Below are positions 40,927 through 49,037 of a stretch of DNA of 57,944 nucleotides, one piece after another. The position numbers and the translations under genes are program-made. This stretch comes from JANRKF01 sp033763575. GTDB taxonomy: Bacteria > Pseudomonadota > Alphaproteobacteria > Rickettsiales > SXRF01. The stretch lies in contig JANRKF010000007.1 of NCBI GenBank assembly GCA_033763575.1, forward strand, positions 1 through 57,944. Direction: 5' to 3'. Under the pieces are notes generated by a model. That model ran no database searches. It worked only from the letters and a program-made list of their open reading frames with translations, and had not been told where the DNA came from. The first letter of the stretch is position 1. Every line of letters starts with the position of its first letter.

Positions 40927-41568
40927 GTGGAGCAAGGGGGTGTGGTGGATTCAAGCGGTAAAGACTGGGAAGATGTTATTCCAAAACAAAAAGACTGGAC
41001 AAAAGATGCCGCGCAGCAAATGGCCCTGCGCTTATTGGCAGATAGGGACCGCTATTGGAAGGTGGTGCAGTTCGCTGACGGATGCGAGATAGAATTGCAA
41101 CCGGCGCAGGATTTGAATGGCTATCATCCTGTCATCCCCAAAGGGTTTGAGACGATATGCGACGCTTTGCTGGAGCATATCCTTCGGCATCATTTAACGC
41201 AGGAACAAGCCGCCGCCCTCTCGCCTGAAGCGATTGAAGCCGCCGTTGAGAATGTCTTTGTGAGTGATGTGGAAAAAATGGAGGAGCATCAGGCGCGCAA
41301 GGTGCCGCCCGCCATCGTCATTGGAGATTATACGCCGCCACCCGGCAGCTTCCCGATTATGGATAAAAGAGCCACGCTTTCTTTGAAAACGCCTGCGCAT
41401 GAGCGCGAGATTCATTGGGGGCGCGTGGAGCGCAGTGATTTTAATCGCGTGCGTATTTTCGGTGTGGAAATGAGCGTAGAGGAGTTGAAGCAAGCCGTTG
41501 GGTTGTGGCAGAAAAAAGTGGGCTCGCACGCCTCCGAATTGAACAGCATGCATCAACGGATTCTCTAA
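40927..41568 (+). CDS. hypothetical protein, first chromosomal gene
   Basis: 213 residues from GTG 40927; a GTG at 40945 with AAGGGGG four bases upstream may be the true start. Soluble, with a long acidic helix region (LTQEQAAALSPEAIEAAVENVF) and a C-terminal helix (SVEELKQAVGLWQKKVG). No family recognised. It is convergent with the cinA-like gene (one base apart). Confidence 0.55.
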   Translation: MEQGGVVDSSGKDWEDVIPKQKDWTKDAAQQMALRLLADRDRYWKVVQFADGCEIELQPAQDLNGYHPVIPKGFETICDALLEHILRHHLTQEQAAALSPEAIEAAVENVFVSDVEKMEEHQARKVPPAIVIGDYTPPPGSFPIMDKRATLSLKTPAHEREIHWGRVERSDFNRVRIFGVEMSVEELKQAVGLWQKKVGSHASELNSMHQRIL

Positions 41569-41569
41569 T

Positions 41570-42331
41570 TTACAAGGCCTCGCCGCCGCGTTCCTCGTCC
41601 CACACTTCGTCGGTATGGTTGCCAAACAGCGTGATCAGGCAGTGCTTGCACTCGGCCAGCGTTTCGGCATCGGTGGAACGGGCGACCAGGCTCGTGCCCA
41701 GTTTCTGGTGGCGCACGAACGGGTAGCTGCCGATTTCGACGGTCGGGAACTGCGTCTGAATCTTTCCAAGCGCTTCGGCAATGGTGCCTTCGGTGACGAA
41801 GGCTGCGACTGTGACCGATAACATCGGCGCGCCGCCGGCCAGCGTGTGTTTGATATTGTCGAACATCGCCTGCATGATGCGCGGCACCCCGGCCATCACA
41901 TAGACATTATCCATCTTATAGCCCGGCGCGGCGGAGACGGGATTATGGATGAGGGTCGCGCCTTCCGGGATATCGGCCATTTTCATCCGCGCCTCGTTGA
42001 TCTGGTCCGGCGGGTAGTGGGCCTCCAGCAGCGCCTTTGCCTCCGGGTGGCGGACGAGTTTGACGCCGAACGCCTTGGCGATATTTTCCGAGGTGATGTC
42101 GTCGTGGGTGGGGCCGATGCCGCCGGTGGTGAACACCATGTCGAACTGGCGCCGGCAGCTATTGACGCAGGTGATGATGGTGGTGCCGATATCGGGGATG
42201 ATGCGCGTTTCCATCAACCGGATGCCGCGCTTGTTCAGCTCGGTCGCAATCCATGCGAGGTTTTTGTCCTGGGTGCGGCCGGACAGCACTTCATTGCCGA
42301 TGATGATGAGGCAGGCGGTGGGGGATTGCAT
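41570..42331 (-). CDS. CinA-like / MoaB-type molybdopterin-binding domain protein
   Basis: 253 residues. N-terminal domain motifs: CLIIIGNEVLSGRTQDKN, DMVFTTGGIGPTHDDIT and VYVMAGVPRIMQAMFDN. These are typical of the N-terminal (COG1058) domain of CinA and of stand-alone relatives; the C-terminal nicotinamide-nucleotide amidase domain is absent. The family may act in nucleotide repair or be a competence-linked protein. Its promoter side is filled by a heptameric repeat element. Confidence 0.85.
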   Translation of the reverse strand: MQSPTACLIIIGNEVLSGRTQDKNLAWIATELNKRGIRLMETRIIPDIGTTIITCVNSCRRQFDMVFTTGGIGPTHDDITSENIAKAFGVKLVRHPEAKALLEAHYPPDQINEARMKMADIPEGATLIHNPVSAAPGYKMDNVYVMAGVPRIMQAMFDNIKHTLAGGAPMLSVTVAAFVTEGTIAEALGKIQTQFPTVEIGSYPFVRHQKLGTSLVARSTDAETLAECKHCLITLFGNHTDEVWDEERGGEAL

Positions 42332-42336
42332 GGGGC

Positions 42337-42423
42337 GGTTGGTAGTTGATGGTTGTTAGTTGGTGGTCTTATGATATATGATTACTCCAACAACCATCAA
42401 CTAACAACCATCAACTACCAACC
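42337..42423. repeat. heptameric tandem repeat with 26-bp perfect inverted arms
   Basis: Left arm 42337-42362 and right arm 42398-42423 are perfect inverted copies, each built from 7-bp units (GGTTGGT, AGTTGAT, GGTTGTT / CAACCAT, CAACTAA, CAACCAT, CAACTAC). It fills the divergent region between the cinA-like gene and map, leaving no obvious ribosome-binding site for either. Confidence 0.85.
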
Positions 42424-42428
42424 GACTT

Positions 42429-43223
42429 ATGGACGAAACACGACAAATCATCATCCACAAGCCCGAAGATTTTGCCGGTATGCGTGCGGCGGGTCGGCTG
42501 GCGGCGGAAGTGCTCGACGCGGTGACGCCGATGGTGCAGCCGGGTGTGACGACGGGGCAGCTCAACGATTTCTGCCATGACATGATCGTGGGGGCGGGGG
42601 CGATTCCGGCGCCGCTCGGTTATCGCGGTTTTCCCAAATCGATCTGCACCTCGGTGAACCATGTCGTGTGCCACGGCATTCCAAGCGACTTCAAATTAAA
42701 AAACGGCGACATCGTGAATATCGACGTGACGGTAATCGTCGATGGCTGGCACGGCGACACCAGCCGCATGTATTTCGCCGGGGAGCCGTCGATCAAGGCG
42801 AAGCGCCTGACGCAGGTGACCTATGAATCGATGATGCTGGGCATTGAGCAGGTGAAGCCGGGCAATACCATCGGCCATATCGGCCACGCCATTCAAACCT
42901 ATGCCGAGAAGCAGGGATTTTCGGTGGTGCGCGATTATTGCGGGCACGGGCTTGGCAAAACATTTCACATGGCGCCGTCGATTCTGCATTACGGCCATCC
43001 GGGTGAGGGCGTGGTGCTGAAAGAGGGAATGTTTTTCACCGTCGAGCCGATGATTAATGTCGGGCACTGGGCGACCATCCTCAACAAGCATGACGGCTGG
43101 ACGGTGACGACGCGTGACAAGCATCTCTCGGCGCAGTTCGAGCATTCGCTGGCGGTGACGTCGGACGGCTTCGAGATTTTCACCCAGTCCCCTAAAGGCT
43201 GGCTCCAGCCGCCTTATGGTTGA
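42429..43223 (+). CDS. map: methionine aminopeptidase, type I
   Basis: 264 residues. Removes N-terminal methionine from new proteins. All metal ligands are visible: the two Asp in NIDVTVIVDGWHGDTSRM, His in GHGLGKTFHMAP, Glu in TVEPMINVG and Glu in QFEHSLAVT. The substrate His lies in VVCHGIPS. No N-terminal zinc-finger extension, as usual for type Ia. Upstream DNA consists of repeats, so its start region is unusual. In many alphaproteobacteria radC follows map; here a toxin-antitoxin pair separates them. Confidence 0.95.
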   Translation: MDETRQIIIHKPEDFAGMRAAGRLAAEVLDAVTPMVQPGVTTGQLNDFCHDMIVGAGAIPAPLGYRGFPKSICTSVNHVVCHGIPSDFKLKNGDIVNIDVTVIVDGWHGDTSRMYFAGEPSIKAKRLTQVTYESMMLGIEQVKPGNTIGHIGHAIQTYAEKQGFSVVRDYCGHGLGKTFHMAPSILHYGHPGEGVVLKEGMFFTVEPMINVGHWATILNKHDGWTVTTRDKHLSAQFEHSLAVTSDGFEIFTQSPKGWLQPPYG

Positions 43224-43226
43224 GGC

Positions 43227-43255
43227 TTGACACGTACGTACGTACGTGTTAGAGT
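43227..43255 (+). promoter_or_regulatory. toxin-antitoxin promoter with 20-bp perfect palindrome operator
   Basis: -35 box TTGACA (43227-43232) and -10-like TAGAGT (43250-43255) are separated by 17 bp. ACACGTACGTACGTACGTGT (43230-43249) is a perfect palindrome filling the spacer. The antitoxin ATG at 43262 is only 7 bases past the -10, so the message is leaderless or nearly so. Autoregulation by antitoxin is inferred. Confidence 0.75.
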
Positions 43256-43261
43256 GGTGAA

Positions 43262-43537
43262 ATGGAATATATTTCTGCCACCAATTTCCGCGCCAATATC
43301 TACAACTTTCTTGATCTTATCGGCAAGACAGGAAAACCGCAGCTTATCATGCTTAAGGGCGAGTTGTATGAATTGCGAAAAAAATCCAAACGTACGGCAG
43401 AAAAAAAGCATGACGGAAAGAAAAACCGTGACTTAAGCAAAATCAAACCCATTTCCTGCATGACCGAGCCGCCGGAATGGTACATTTCGCCGAAACTGCA
43501 TGAATGGAGTGGCGAAATTGACTCGAACGTACGTTGA
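43262..43537 (+). CDS. type II antitoxin (Phd/YefM-like or VapB-like)
   Basis: 91 residues. The N-terminus MEYISATNFRANIYNFLDLIGKTGKPQLIML has the Phd/YefM antitoxin pattern (DNA-binding, dimerising). A basic linker (KKSKRTAEKKHDGKKNR) leads to a toxin-binding tail. It overlaps the PIN toxin gene. The strong palindrome in its promoter is the probable autoregulatory site. Confidence 0.75.
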   Translation: MEYISATNFRANIYNFLDLIGKTGKPQLIMLKGELYELRKKSKRTAEKKHDGKKNRDLSKIKPISCMTEPPEWYISPKLHEWSGEIDSNVR

Positions 43538-43901
43538 CACCCATGTAGTTGTTTGGCTGCGTGAAAACAAGCTGCGTAAATTTTCAAAAGCAGCGTTGCG
43601 TGAGTTGGAAAGAGCGGAGACGTTGTTGGTAAGCCCTGTCGTAAAGTTGGAGTTAGCGTATTTGCAAGAAATAGGCGGGCTAACCATTTCGCCGGAGAAA
43701 ATGCTTGATAGCAAAACCTTGAATTTTGATTTCGAAATATCAAACATGTCTTTTGCGCCTATCTGTGAGGCGGCGCAATCAATAGCTTGGACGCGGGATT
43801 TATTTGATCGTCTTCTTGTTGCAGAAGCAACTATTGCAAATGCAAAACTCATCACCGCCGATACTAAAATTCATGCGCATTATAAAAAGGCGGTGTGGTG
43901 A
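43518..43901 (+). CDS. PIN-domain toxin (VapC-like ribonuclease)
   Basis: 127 residues if started at TTG 43518 (GGAG eight bases upstream); ATG 43500 is an alternative that overlaps the antitoxin more. PIN acidic residues: Asp in TYVDTHVVVWL, Glu in SPVVKLELAYL, Asp in WTRDLFDRLLVAEA and Asp in LITADTKI. Members cut RNA, often initiator tRNA or rRNA. A second ACGTACGT lies at its start, so the antitoxin may also bind there. Confidence 0.8.
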   Translation: MTRTYVDTHVVVWLRENKLRKFSKAALRELERAETLLVSPVVKLELAYLQEIGGLTISPEKMLDSKTLNFDFEISNMSFAPICEAAQSIAWTRDLFDRLLVAEATIANAKLITADTKIHAHYKKAVW

Positions 43902-44587
43902 GTGACGCCCTCGAAAAACCCCTGCATTCCGGCCACCGGAAGCGCCTGCGCGAGCGGTTTTTGAAGGGCGGTGCCGAGGCGCTCGCCGATTACGAATTGC
44001 TTGAGATGATTTTATTTCCGGCCAAGCCTATCGGCGATGTGAAACCGATGGCGAAAACGCTGCTCGCGAAATTCAAAAGTTTCGGCGGTGTGCTGCATGC
44101 GGAGCCGGATGCGCTGCTCGGCGTTGAAGGCGTGAACGAAGCGGCGGTGGTGGCGATCAAGGTGGCGAAGGCGGCGAGCGAACGTTTGCTCAAGGAGGAA
44201 TTTTCCGACAAGCCGATCATGAAAAGCTGGACGCAGCTGCTCGATTATTGCCGCATCCATATCGGCCACAACACGCATGAGGAATTCCATGTGCTGTTCC
44301 TCGACAGCAAGCTGCAGCTCATTGCTGATGAGCGCCAGCAGCGCGGCACGGTGAATCACACGCCGGTTTATCCGCGTGAAGTGGTGAAGCGTGCGCTGGA
44401 GCTGGGCGCCAGCAGCCTTATCCTCGCCCATAACCATCCGAGCGGCGATGTGAACCCGAGCAAGGAAGACGTCGAAATCACCAAGCTGATTATCGCCGCC
44501 GCCAAACCGCTTGGCATCGAGGTGCATGACCATCTCATCATCGGCGCCAAGAAACATTTTTCGTTTAAGTCGAAGGGTGTCATCTGA
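43898..44587 (+). CDS. radC: RadC family JAB-domain protein (chromosomal copy)
   Basis: 229 residues from GTG 43898 (AAAAGGCGG upstream); GTG 43895 is possible. N-terminal UPF0758 motifs (RKRLRERFLKGGAEALADYELLEMIL) and C-terminal JAB metalloprotease-like motif (LILAHNHPSGDVNPSKED, HDHLIIG). It overlaps the toxin gene by 4 bp and the ELM1-family gene by TGATG. It is related to the prophage copy at 13047 (both share TPVYPREVVKR). Confidence 0.9.
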   Translation: MSDALEKPLHSGHRKRLRERFLKGGAEALADYELLEMILFPAKPIGDVKPMAKTLLAKFKSFGGVLHAEPDALLGVEGVNEAAVVAIKVAKAASERLLKEEFSDKPIMKSWTQLLDYCRIHIGHNTHEEFHVLFLDSKLQLIADERQQRGTVNHTPVYPREVVKRALELGASSLILAHNHPSGDVNPSKEDVEITKLIIAAAKPLGIEVHDHLIIGAKKHFSFKSKGVI

Positions 44588-45483
44588 TGCGGGCGTGGGG
44601 CGTAACCGATGGCAGCGCGGGTATGGTCGCGCAGGTGCGGGCGCTGGCCGAGGCGCTCGGGGTGGCGCTCGAAGAAAAAACCATTACGGTGAATGCGCCG
44701 TGGCGATGGCTGCCGAACGTGGCGTTCGATCTTGGCCTTGCAAATATTTTCCCGGTGACGAATGAAACGTATGAAGATCCGCCCGAACTGATTATCAGCT
44801 GTGGAAGAAAAGGCGCTCTGGTATCCGCTTACTCACGACTCACGACTCATGACTCACGACTCATCCATATACAGGATCCGCAAATGTCGGCGAAACATTT
44901 CGATGTGGTGGTGGCGATGGAGCATGACAAGATTGCCGCTAGCAATGTCATCAAGGTGCCCTATGCGCTGCACAGCATTACGGCGGAAAAGCTCTCCGAG
45001 GCAAAGGCCCTGTGGGAGCCGAAATTCGCGCATATCCCGCGCCCGTGGAATGTGGTGCTGATCGGCGGGTCGACCAATAAATATCATTTCACCCGCAAGG
45101 CGATGCAGAAACTCATTTCGGATGTGGAACAAATTTCCGGCGGTATGATTATCACCACGTCGCGGCGCACGGGCGCGGATAATATCGCGCTCCTCCTGGC
45201 ACATCTCGGCAAGAATAAGGCCGCATATATTTATACCGGCGAGGGAGAAAATCCCTATCTCGGCATGCTCGCCTGCGCCGATAAAATTTATGTCACCAAT
45301 GATTCGGTGAATATGATGAGCGAGGCGCTGGCGGCCGGTAAGCCGGTTTCCATTCTGAAATTATGGGGGCATGCGAATACCAAGCCGGCACGGTTCGCCG
45401 AGAGCCTGCCGTGTGTCATGCCACAGGAGATGATGAAAAACCTGGTGGTTTCAATCCGTCAGATGTTTCCCGCACTCACGTAA
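44587..45483 (+). CDS. ELM1/GtrOC1 family protein (mitochondrial fission ELM1 family)
   Basis: 298 residues. Motifs WGVTDGSAGMVAQVRALAEALG, LIISCGRKGA, HFDVVVAMEHDK, VVLIGGSTNKYH, TSRRTGADNIA, TNDSVNMMSEALAAGKPV match the ELM1 family, a GT-B-like fold widespread in alphaproteobacteria with a likely glycosyltransferase-type role in envelope synthesis. Residues about 82-94 (YSRLTTHDSRLIH) are encoded by five 7-bp tandem repeats and replace the usual sequence before the HIQDP motif. Confidence 0.85.
   Translation: MRAWGVTDGSAGMVAQVRALAEALGVALEEKTITVNAPWRWLPNVAFDLGLANIFPVTNETYEDPPELIISCGRKGALVSAYSRLTTHDSRLIHIQDPQMSAKHFDVVVAMEHDKIAASNVIKVPYALHSITAEKLSEAKALWEPKFAHIPRPWNVVLIGGSTNKYHFTRKAMQKLISDVEQISGGMIITTSRRTGADNIALLLAHLGKNKAAYIYTGEGENPYLGMLACADKIYVTNDSVNMMSEALAAGKPVSILKLWGHANTKPARFAESLPCVMPQEMMKNLVVSIRQMFPALT
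44831..44865 (+). repeat. heptameric tandem repeat inside the ELM1 coding region
   Basis: Five 7-bp units: ACTCACG, ACTCACG, ACTCATG, ACTCACG, ACTCATC. The reading frame stays open through them. Similar 7-bp arrays are at 42337 and 51521. Confidence 0.85.
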
Positions 45484-46440
45484 ATCGCGGTCATAGATCG
45501 GGTGGTAATTGCCATGGTAGAATTCGAATTTCTCTTCGGCGGGCGGTGAGGTGACGCCGATTTTTTCTTCGAGTTCAGCCTCGCGGCCTCTGAAAATTTC
45601 CTGCCAGTGCTGCTGGAAATCGGCATAGCTCCAGCCGTCCCATTCTTTTTTGCGTTCGAGCGTGATGCCGATGACCCGCGCCGCCGAATCGAGCACGCGC
45701 CATAAATCGCTCCTGTCTTCCGGCGGGCGGTCGTCCCAGAATTCACTGCGTAGCGGGGCGATCAGCAGGCCCTGCGTGAGCGCCGAGTGCAGGAAGGCGG
45801 CCTCGCGGATCAGGCGGTTTTTTTTCGCCAGTGGCGAAATCTTGTCGCCATCGTAAAAGCGCATATTGGTCTTCATGTCGAGATGGTCGAAATGCCCGCC
45901 CATCTCCACTTCGCGGCCATCGGCATCTTCCATCATGCTATCCACCGCAAGCCCTTTATTATGCGCGCTCTTGCCGGGAAGGGCGAGAAGCCCCGCCGCC
46001 AGATCGTCATCGGTGGCGAAATTGTAGAGTTTGAACGCGCCTTCGACCGTGCGTAGCCCGTCATAAATAATCGTGCGCCAGGCTTGCGTTTGATGCAGGT
46101 GGATCGCCGCACCCACCACGATATCGGCGAGCGTCCGGTGCAGCCACAGCGTGGCATCGGGCCGGTAGGCACGCCCAAACACATTCACGCGATTGGCCCG
46201 TGGCGTGGCGGCATAAATTTGTTCCGATACCGGAATGATCTTTCCGCCCTCACCATACACCAGCGAATCCTGTGCATAGGCAAGGCAGGTGCCGATGGGG
46301 TCGGCACCACCGCAGGCGGCCATGCGCCCGGCTTTTTTATAATCGGCGATGGCGACCAGCTCGTCCGGATAAACGGCGCGCGCGCCATGCGGTCCGGTGG
46401 CAGACAATGTGTGTTCGAATGCGTCCCAGCCCTTACGCAT
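45451..46440 (-). CDS. M15D-like (VanX/DdpX-type) dipeptidase-family protein
   Basis: 329 residues from ATG 46440, which overlaps the end of the upstream gene (ATGCGTAA). The SAHNKGLAVD motif gives the His and Asp zinc ligands of D-Ala-D-Ala dipeptidases. GREVEMGGHFDHLD matches the VanX GRELDMG region. The final EWWH motif reads SEFWDD, so the third zinc ligand is not where expected. It may still be an active amidase or dipeptidase of cell-wall recycling, or have changed chemistry. Its end overlaps the convergent ELM1 gene by 33 bp. Confidence 0.6.
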   Translation of the reverse strand: MRKGWDAFEHTLSATGPHGARAVYPDELVAIADYKKAGRMAACGGADPIGTCLAYAQDSLVYGEGGKIIPVSEQIYAATPRANRVNVFGRAYRPDATLWLHRTLADIVVGAAIHLHQTQAWRTIIYDGLRTVEGAFKLYNFATDDDLAAGLLALPGKSAHNKGLAVDSMMEDADGREVEMGGHFDHLDMKTNMRFYDGDKISPLAKKNRLIREAAFLHSALTQGLLIAPLRSEFWDDRPPEDRSDLWRVLDSAARVIGITLERKKEWDGWSYADFQQHWQEIFRGREAELEEKIGVTSPPAEEKFEFYHGNYHPIYDRDLRECGKHLTD

Positions 46441-47128
46441 CGGTGGCGAGGCGTTGCAGGGTGTGCGAGCGGTATTCGCGGCGGTGGGTGACATAGACGA
46501 CCACGGCGGTGGCAGCCATGAACGCGAAAGGATGCACGAACCAGGCGAGCGCGGCCAGCCCGAAATAATAGGCGCGCAGGCCGCTATTGAAATGTTCGGC
46601 GGCGTTTCCGGCGAGGAAGGCGGCTTTTTCGGCGGCGTCTTCTTTTTCGGCGTCGCACCCGGTGGCGCTGTCGAGCGGTGCGGCGGCGACTAAGATGCTG
46701 GTATAGTTATGCTGGCGCATCGACCATGTATATTTGAAAAAGGCATAGATGAAAATCAGGATGAGCAGGGCGATTTTGATCTCCCACATGATCGGCGTGA
46801 TCGGCTTGGCGAAGGGAATCGCGCTGATGAGGCTGCCGACCTGCTCGTGGTAGGAGAGCATGCCGATAAGCCCCGCGAGGATGAAGATGGTGGTGTTGGC
46901 GGAGAAGGTGATGGAGCGCATGAGGTTGCCGATCATGATGGCGTCAACCGAGCGGTTATCGCGCCCCAGCATCTGCTGCATCCATTGTTTGCGGTAACGG
47001 TGGGTGACGGCGAGCAGCCCCACCCGCGAGGTGTGGCGGGTATAAAAACCGTAGCCCGCCCAGCAGGCGATGAAAAAGAGCAGGGCGAGGGCATCCTGCG
47101 CATCCAGGTGGTGCAAGAGTTCATTCAT
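46433..47128 (-). CDS. DUF599 family membrane protein
   Basis: 231 residues from ATG 47128 in an ATGA overlap with trpC. Four membrane helices with the DUF599 signature (RKQWMQQMLGRDNRSVDAIMIGNLMRSITFSANTTIFILAGL) and a late NHF-type region (AAEHFNSGLRAYYFGLAALAWFVHP). Function unknown; common in alphaproteobacteria. Confidence 0.85.
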   Translation of the reverse strand: MNELLHHLDAQDALALLFFIACWAGYGFYTRHTSRVGLLAVTHRYRKQWMQQMLGRDNRSVDAIMIGNLMRSITFSANTTIFILAGLIGMLSYHEQVGSLISAIPFAKPITPIMWEIKIALLILIFIYAFFKYTWSMRQHNYTSILVAAAPLDSATGCDAEKEDAAEKAAFLAGNAAEHFNSGLRAYYFGLAALAWFVHPFAFMAATAVVVYVTHRREYRSHTLQRLATDA

Positions 47129-47937
47129 ACGCGTCCCTCCAGTAGTTTTTTGGTTGCCTGCATGACGTTGGCTTCGCGCATCAGTGATTCGCCGACGAGG
47201 AAAACATGGAGGCCGGCCGCCTGCATGCGCAGCAGGTCGCCGTGGGTGCTGATGCCGCTTTCGCACACGCCGATCTTATCCGCAGGCAGCATCGGCGCAA
47301 GCGTTTCGGCGGTGGCGAGATCGACTTCAAGCGTTTTTAAATTCCGGTTATTGATGCCGATGAGCGGCGAGGTGAGGTGGGCAAGCGCCCGCTCCATTTC
47401 CTGCGCGTCATGCACCTCGATCAGCACATCGAGCGAAAGCGCGTGAGCGGCGGCCTCAAGTTCCTGCGCCTGCGCGTTTTCGAGCGCGGCCATGATGAGC
47501 AGGATGCAGTCGGCGCCGAGCGCCCGCGACTCCGTGATCTGGTAGGGGTCGATCATGAAATCCTTGCGCAATATCGGAAGGAGCGCCGCCTCATGCGCAA
47601 AGCGCAGATAGTCGTCGCGACCTTGAAAATAGGGTTCGTCGGTGAGCACCGAGAGGCAGGTGGCGCCGCCGAGTGTATAGGCGGTGGCGAGCGCGGCCGG
47701 GTCGAAATCCTCGCGGATGACGCCTTTGCTCGGCGAGGCTTTTTTAATTTCGGCGATGAGGGCGGGCTGTTTTTTCTCGGCGCGCAGGCGCAGATGCTCG
47801 ATGAACCAGCGCGGCTTACCGGCGGTTTTGCAGGCGCTAAGCAGCTCGGCTTCGGGCACAGCTTTTTTACGCGCACTGATATGCTCGCGTTTTTTGGCGC
47901 AGATATCGGCGAGGGTGTTGGTCGTAGGCTTAGTCAT
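47125..47937 (-). CDS. trpC: indole-3-glycerol phosphate synthase
   Basis: 270 residues from ATG 47937. Tryptophan pathway enzyme closing CdRP to indole-3-glycerol phosphate. TIM-barrel motifs: AEIKKASPSKGVIREDFDP (catalytic Lys), LRKDFMIDPYQ (Lys), VLIEVHD (Glu), IGINNRNLKTLEVD (Asn) and CESGI. It is followed by the DUF599 gene in an ATGA overlap, so the two are translated together. trpD and trpG are not in the window. Confidence 0.95.
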   Translation of the reverse strand: MTKPTTNTLADICAKKREHISARKKAVPEAELLSACKTAGKPRWFIEHLRLRAEKKQPALIAEIKKASPSKGVIREDFDPAALATAYTLGGATCLSVLTDEPYFQGRDDYLRFAHEAALLPILRKDFMIDPYQITESRALGADCILLIMAALENAQAQELEAAAHALSLDVLIEVHDAQEMERALAHLTSPLIGINNRNLKTLEVDLATAETLAPMLPADKIGVCESGISTHGDLLRMQAAGLHVFLVGESLMREANVMQATKKLLEGRV

Positions 47938-47987
47938 GCGCCGACCATAGCATATCGGAAAATCCGCGAAAGCGGCAAAATTTGGAC

Positions 47988-48058
47988 AAAAAAAATGCCC
48001 GCCCTGGATGAGAGGAGAGGGGGGCATTGTAATCAGCAACAGCTTTTAAGGGCTGTTG
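47988..48058 (-). terminator. terminator of the secreted-protein gene, upstream of trpC
   Basis: On the minus strand a CAACAGC/GCTGTTG hairpin (7 bp) is followed by ATGCCC ... GGGCAT pairing and then a run of eight T. It separates the secreted-protein gene (end 48067) from trpC (start 47937). Confidence 0.7.
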
Positions 48059-48066
48059 CGGGCATC

Positions 48067-48564
48067 TTAATATCCGACGAAGGCGCCTGAGCCAAATAAC
48101 ACGCTGCGCGTGGTATTGTACTCGATGCCGTTCGCCGTGGGGGTCACTTCAGCGGGTCCGTAGACACCGATGAAGAGGAAATCCCCAAAATTCGCCACGA
48201 AGTGCGAATACCAGACGTTCGACAGTTGCCGGGTGGAAGTTGATTCCACCAAGAACCCACTGTCCGTTTCCGCGGTTGTCAGCACGACAGCGCCAGCGGT
48301 TGTAGCTCCCTTGACTCGCGTGCTTGTCCCACGCTGTACTGTTGTGTTGGCAACAGTTTGCGGGCTTGCGAGTTGGTCTGCAACTGGGAGTGTGACGAAG
48401 TCGATGCGGAGCTGGGTCTGTCCAAAGCCAAGGGCTTCGGATGCGTTGCTCAGAATTGCACCTGAGAGCGTCTGCTTTTCAACATCCTTGCTGCGGGCCT
48501 CTGCCACTTGCGTGGAGAGGCTGATCATTGCTGCTGCAACGATCAGGGCTGCGAACTTTTGCAT
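48067..48564 (-). CDS. secreted protein of unknown function
   Basis: 165 residues from ATG 48564 (AAGGAACC upstream). Signal peptide about 1-23 (FAALIVAAAMISLSTQVAEA). The mature protein is Thr/Val-rich and predicted all-beta (AGAVVLTTAETDSGFLVES, FGDFLFIGVYG). No Cys. No family recognised. It stands alone between a terminator and a 434-bp gap. Confidence 0.65.
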   Translation of the reverse strand: MQKFAALIVAAAMISLSTQVAEARSKDVEKQTLSGAILSNASEALGFGQTQLRIDFVTLPVADQLASPQTVANTTVQRGTSTRVKGATTAGAVVLTTAETDSGFLVESTSTRQLSNVWYSHFVANFGDFLFIGVYGPAEVTPTANGIEYNTTRSVLFGSGAFVGY

Positions 48565-48875
48565 GCGAACGGTTCCTTGAAAGGACACACGATGCTTGGC
48601 CAACGACGAAATTGTCGGTTGGCCTTTATAGACAACGTAGTGCTCATCCGGTTTTTAAAAAACCCTCTTCACTACGATAGTCCCGAACTTATTTTCCGAA
48701 GAAAATAAAAAAAACGAGAACGAAAACAGTTATAGGATAGCAGATTATAAGGGTTTTTGCAAGATTATTAATAAATCTTTATTAAATTGCCGGAAAAACC
48801 GCTGAAATGCATCAATCTATTGAAAGATAGTGATTATTTCTCGTCATTGCGCCCGCCGGCGCGGCAAAAAACAAC
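48565..48875. other. intergenic region without gene
   Basis: The 5' side of the secreted-protein gene. Contains AT-rich sequence with a TTATTTTC/GAAAATAA hairpin near 48690-48710. No ORF is supportable; it probably holds the promoter for the gene at 48564. Confidence 0.4.
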
Positions 48876-49036
48876 TCTCGTCATTGCGACCCCGCATTTG
48901 ATGCGGGGGAAGCAATCCACTCTTTGTCATCCCGACGAAAGTCTGGATCCAGCGGCGAGCGTCTGCGAGCTAAAAGATACTTTTTTCGCCGCTGATCGCG
49001 GCTTTATCTGGATCCCGGCCTTCGCCGGGATGACAG
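48876..49036. repeat. palindromic repeat elements between ahcY and the secreted-protein gene
   Basis: First, a GTCATTGCGACCCCGC-type element at about 48876-48920 with the stem CCCCGCAT/ATGCGGGG and the ending GAAGCAATCCA. Second, an element bounded by TGTCATCCCGAC...CTGGATCCAG (48925-48952) and the inverse CTGGATCCCGGC...GGGATGACAG (49008-49036). Both families are widespread in alphaproteobacteria. The second ends one base from the ahcY stop codon. Confidence 0.75.
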
Positions 49037-49037
49037 G

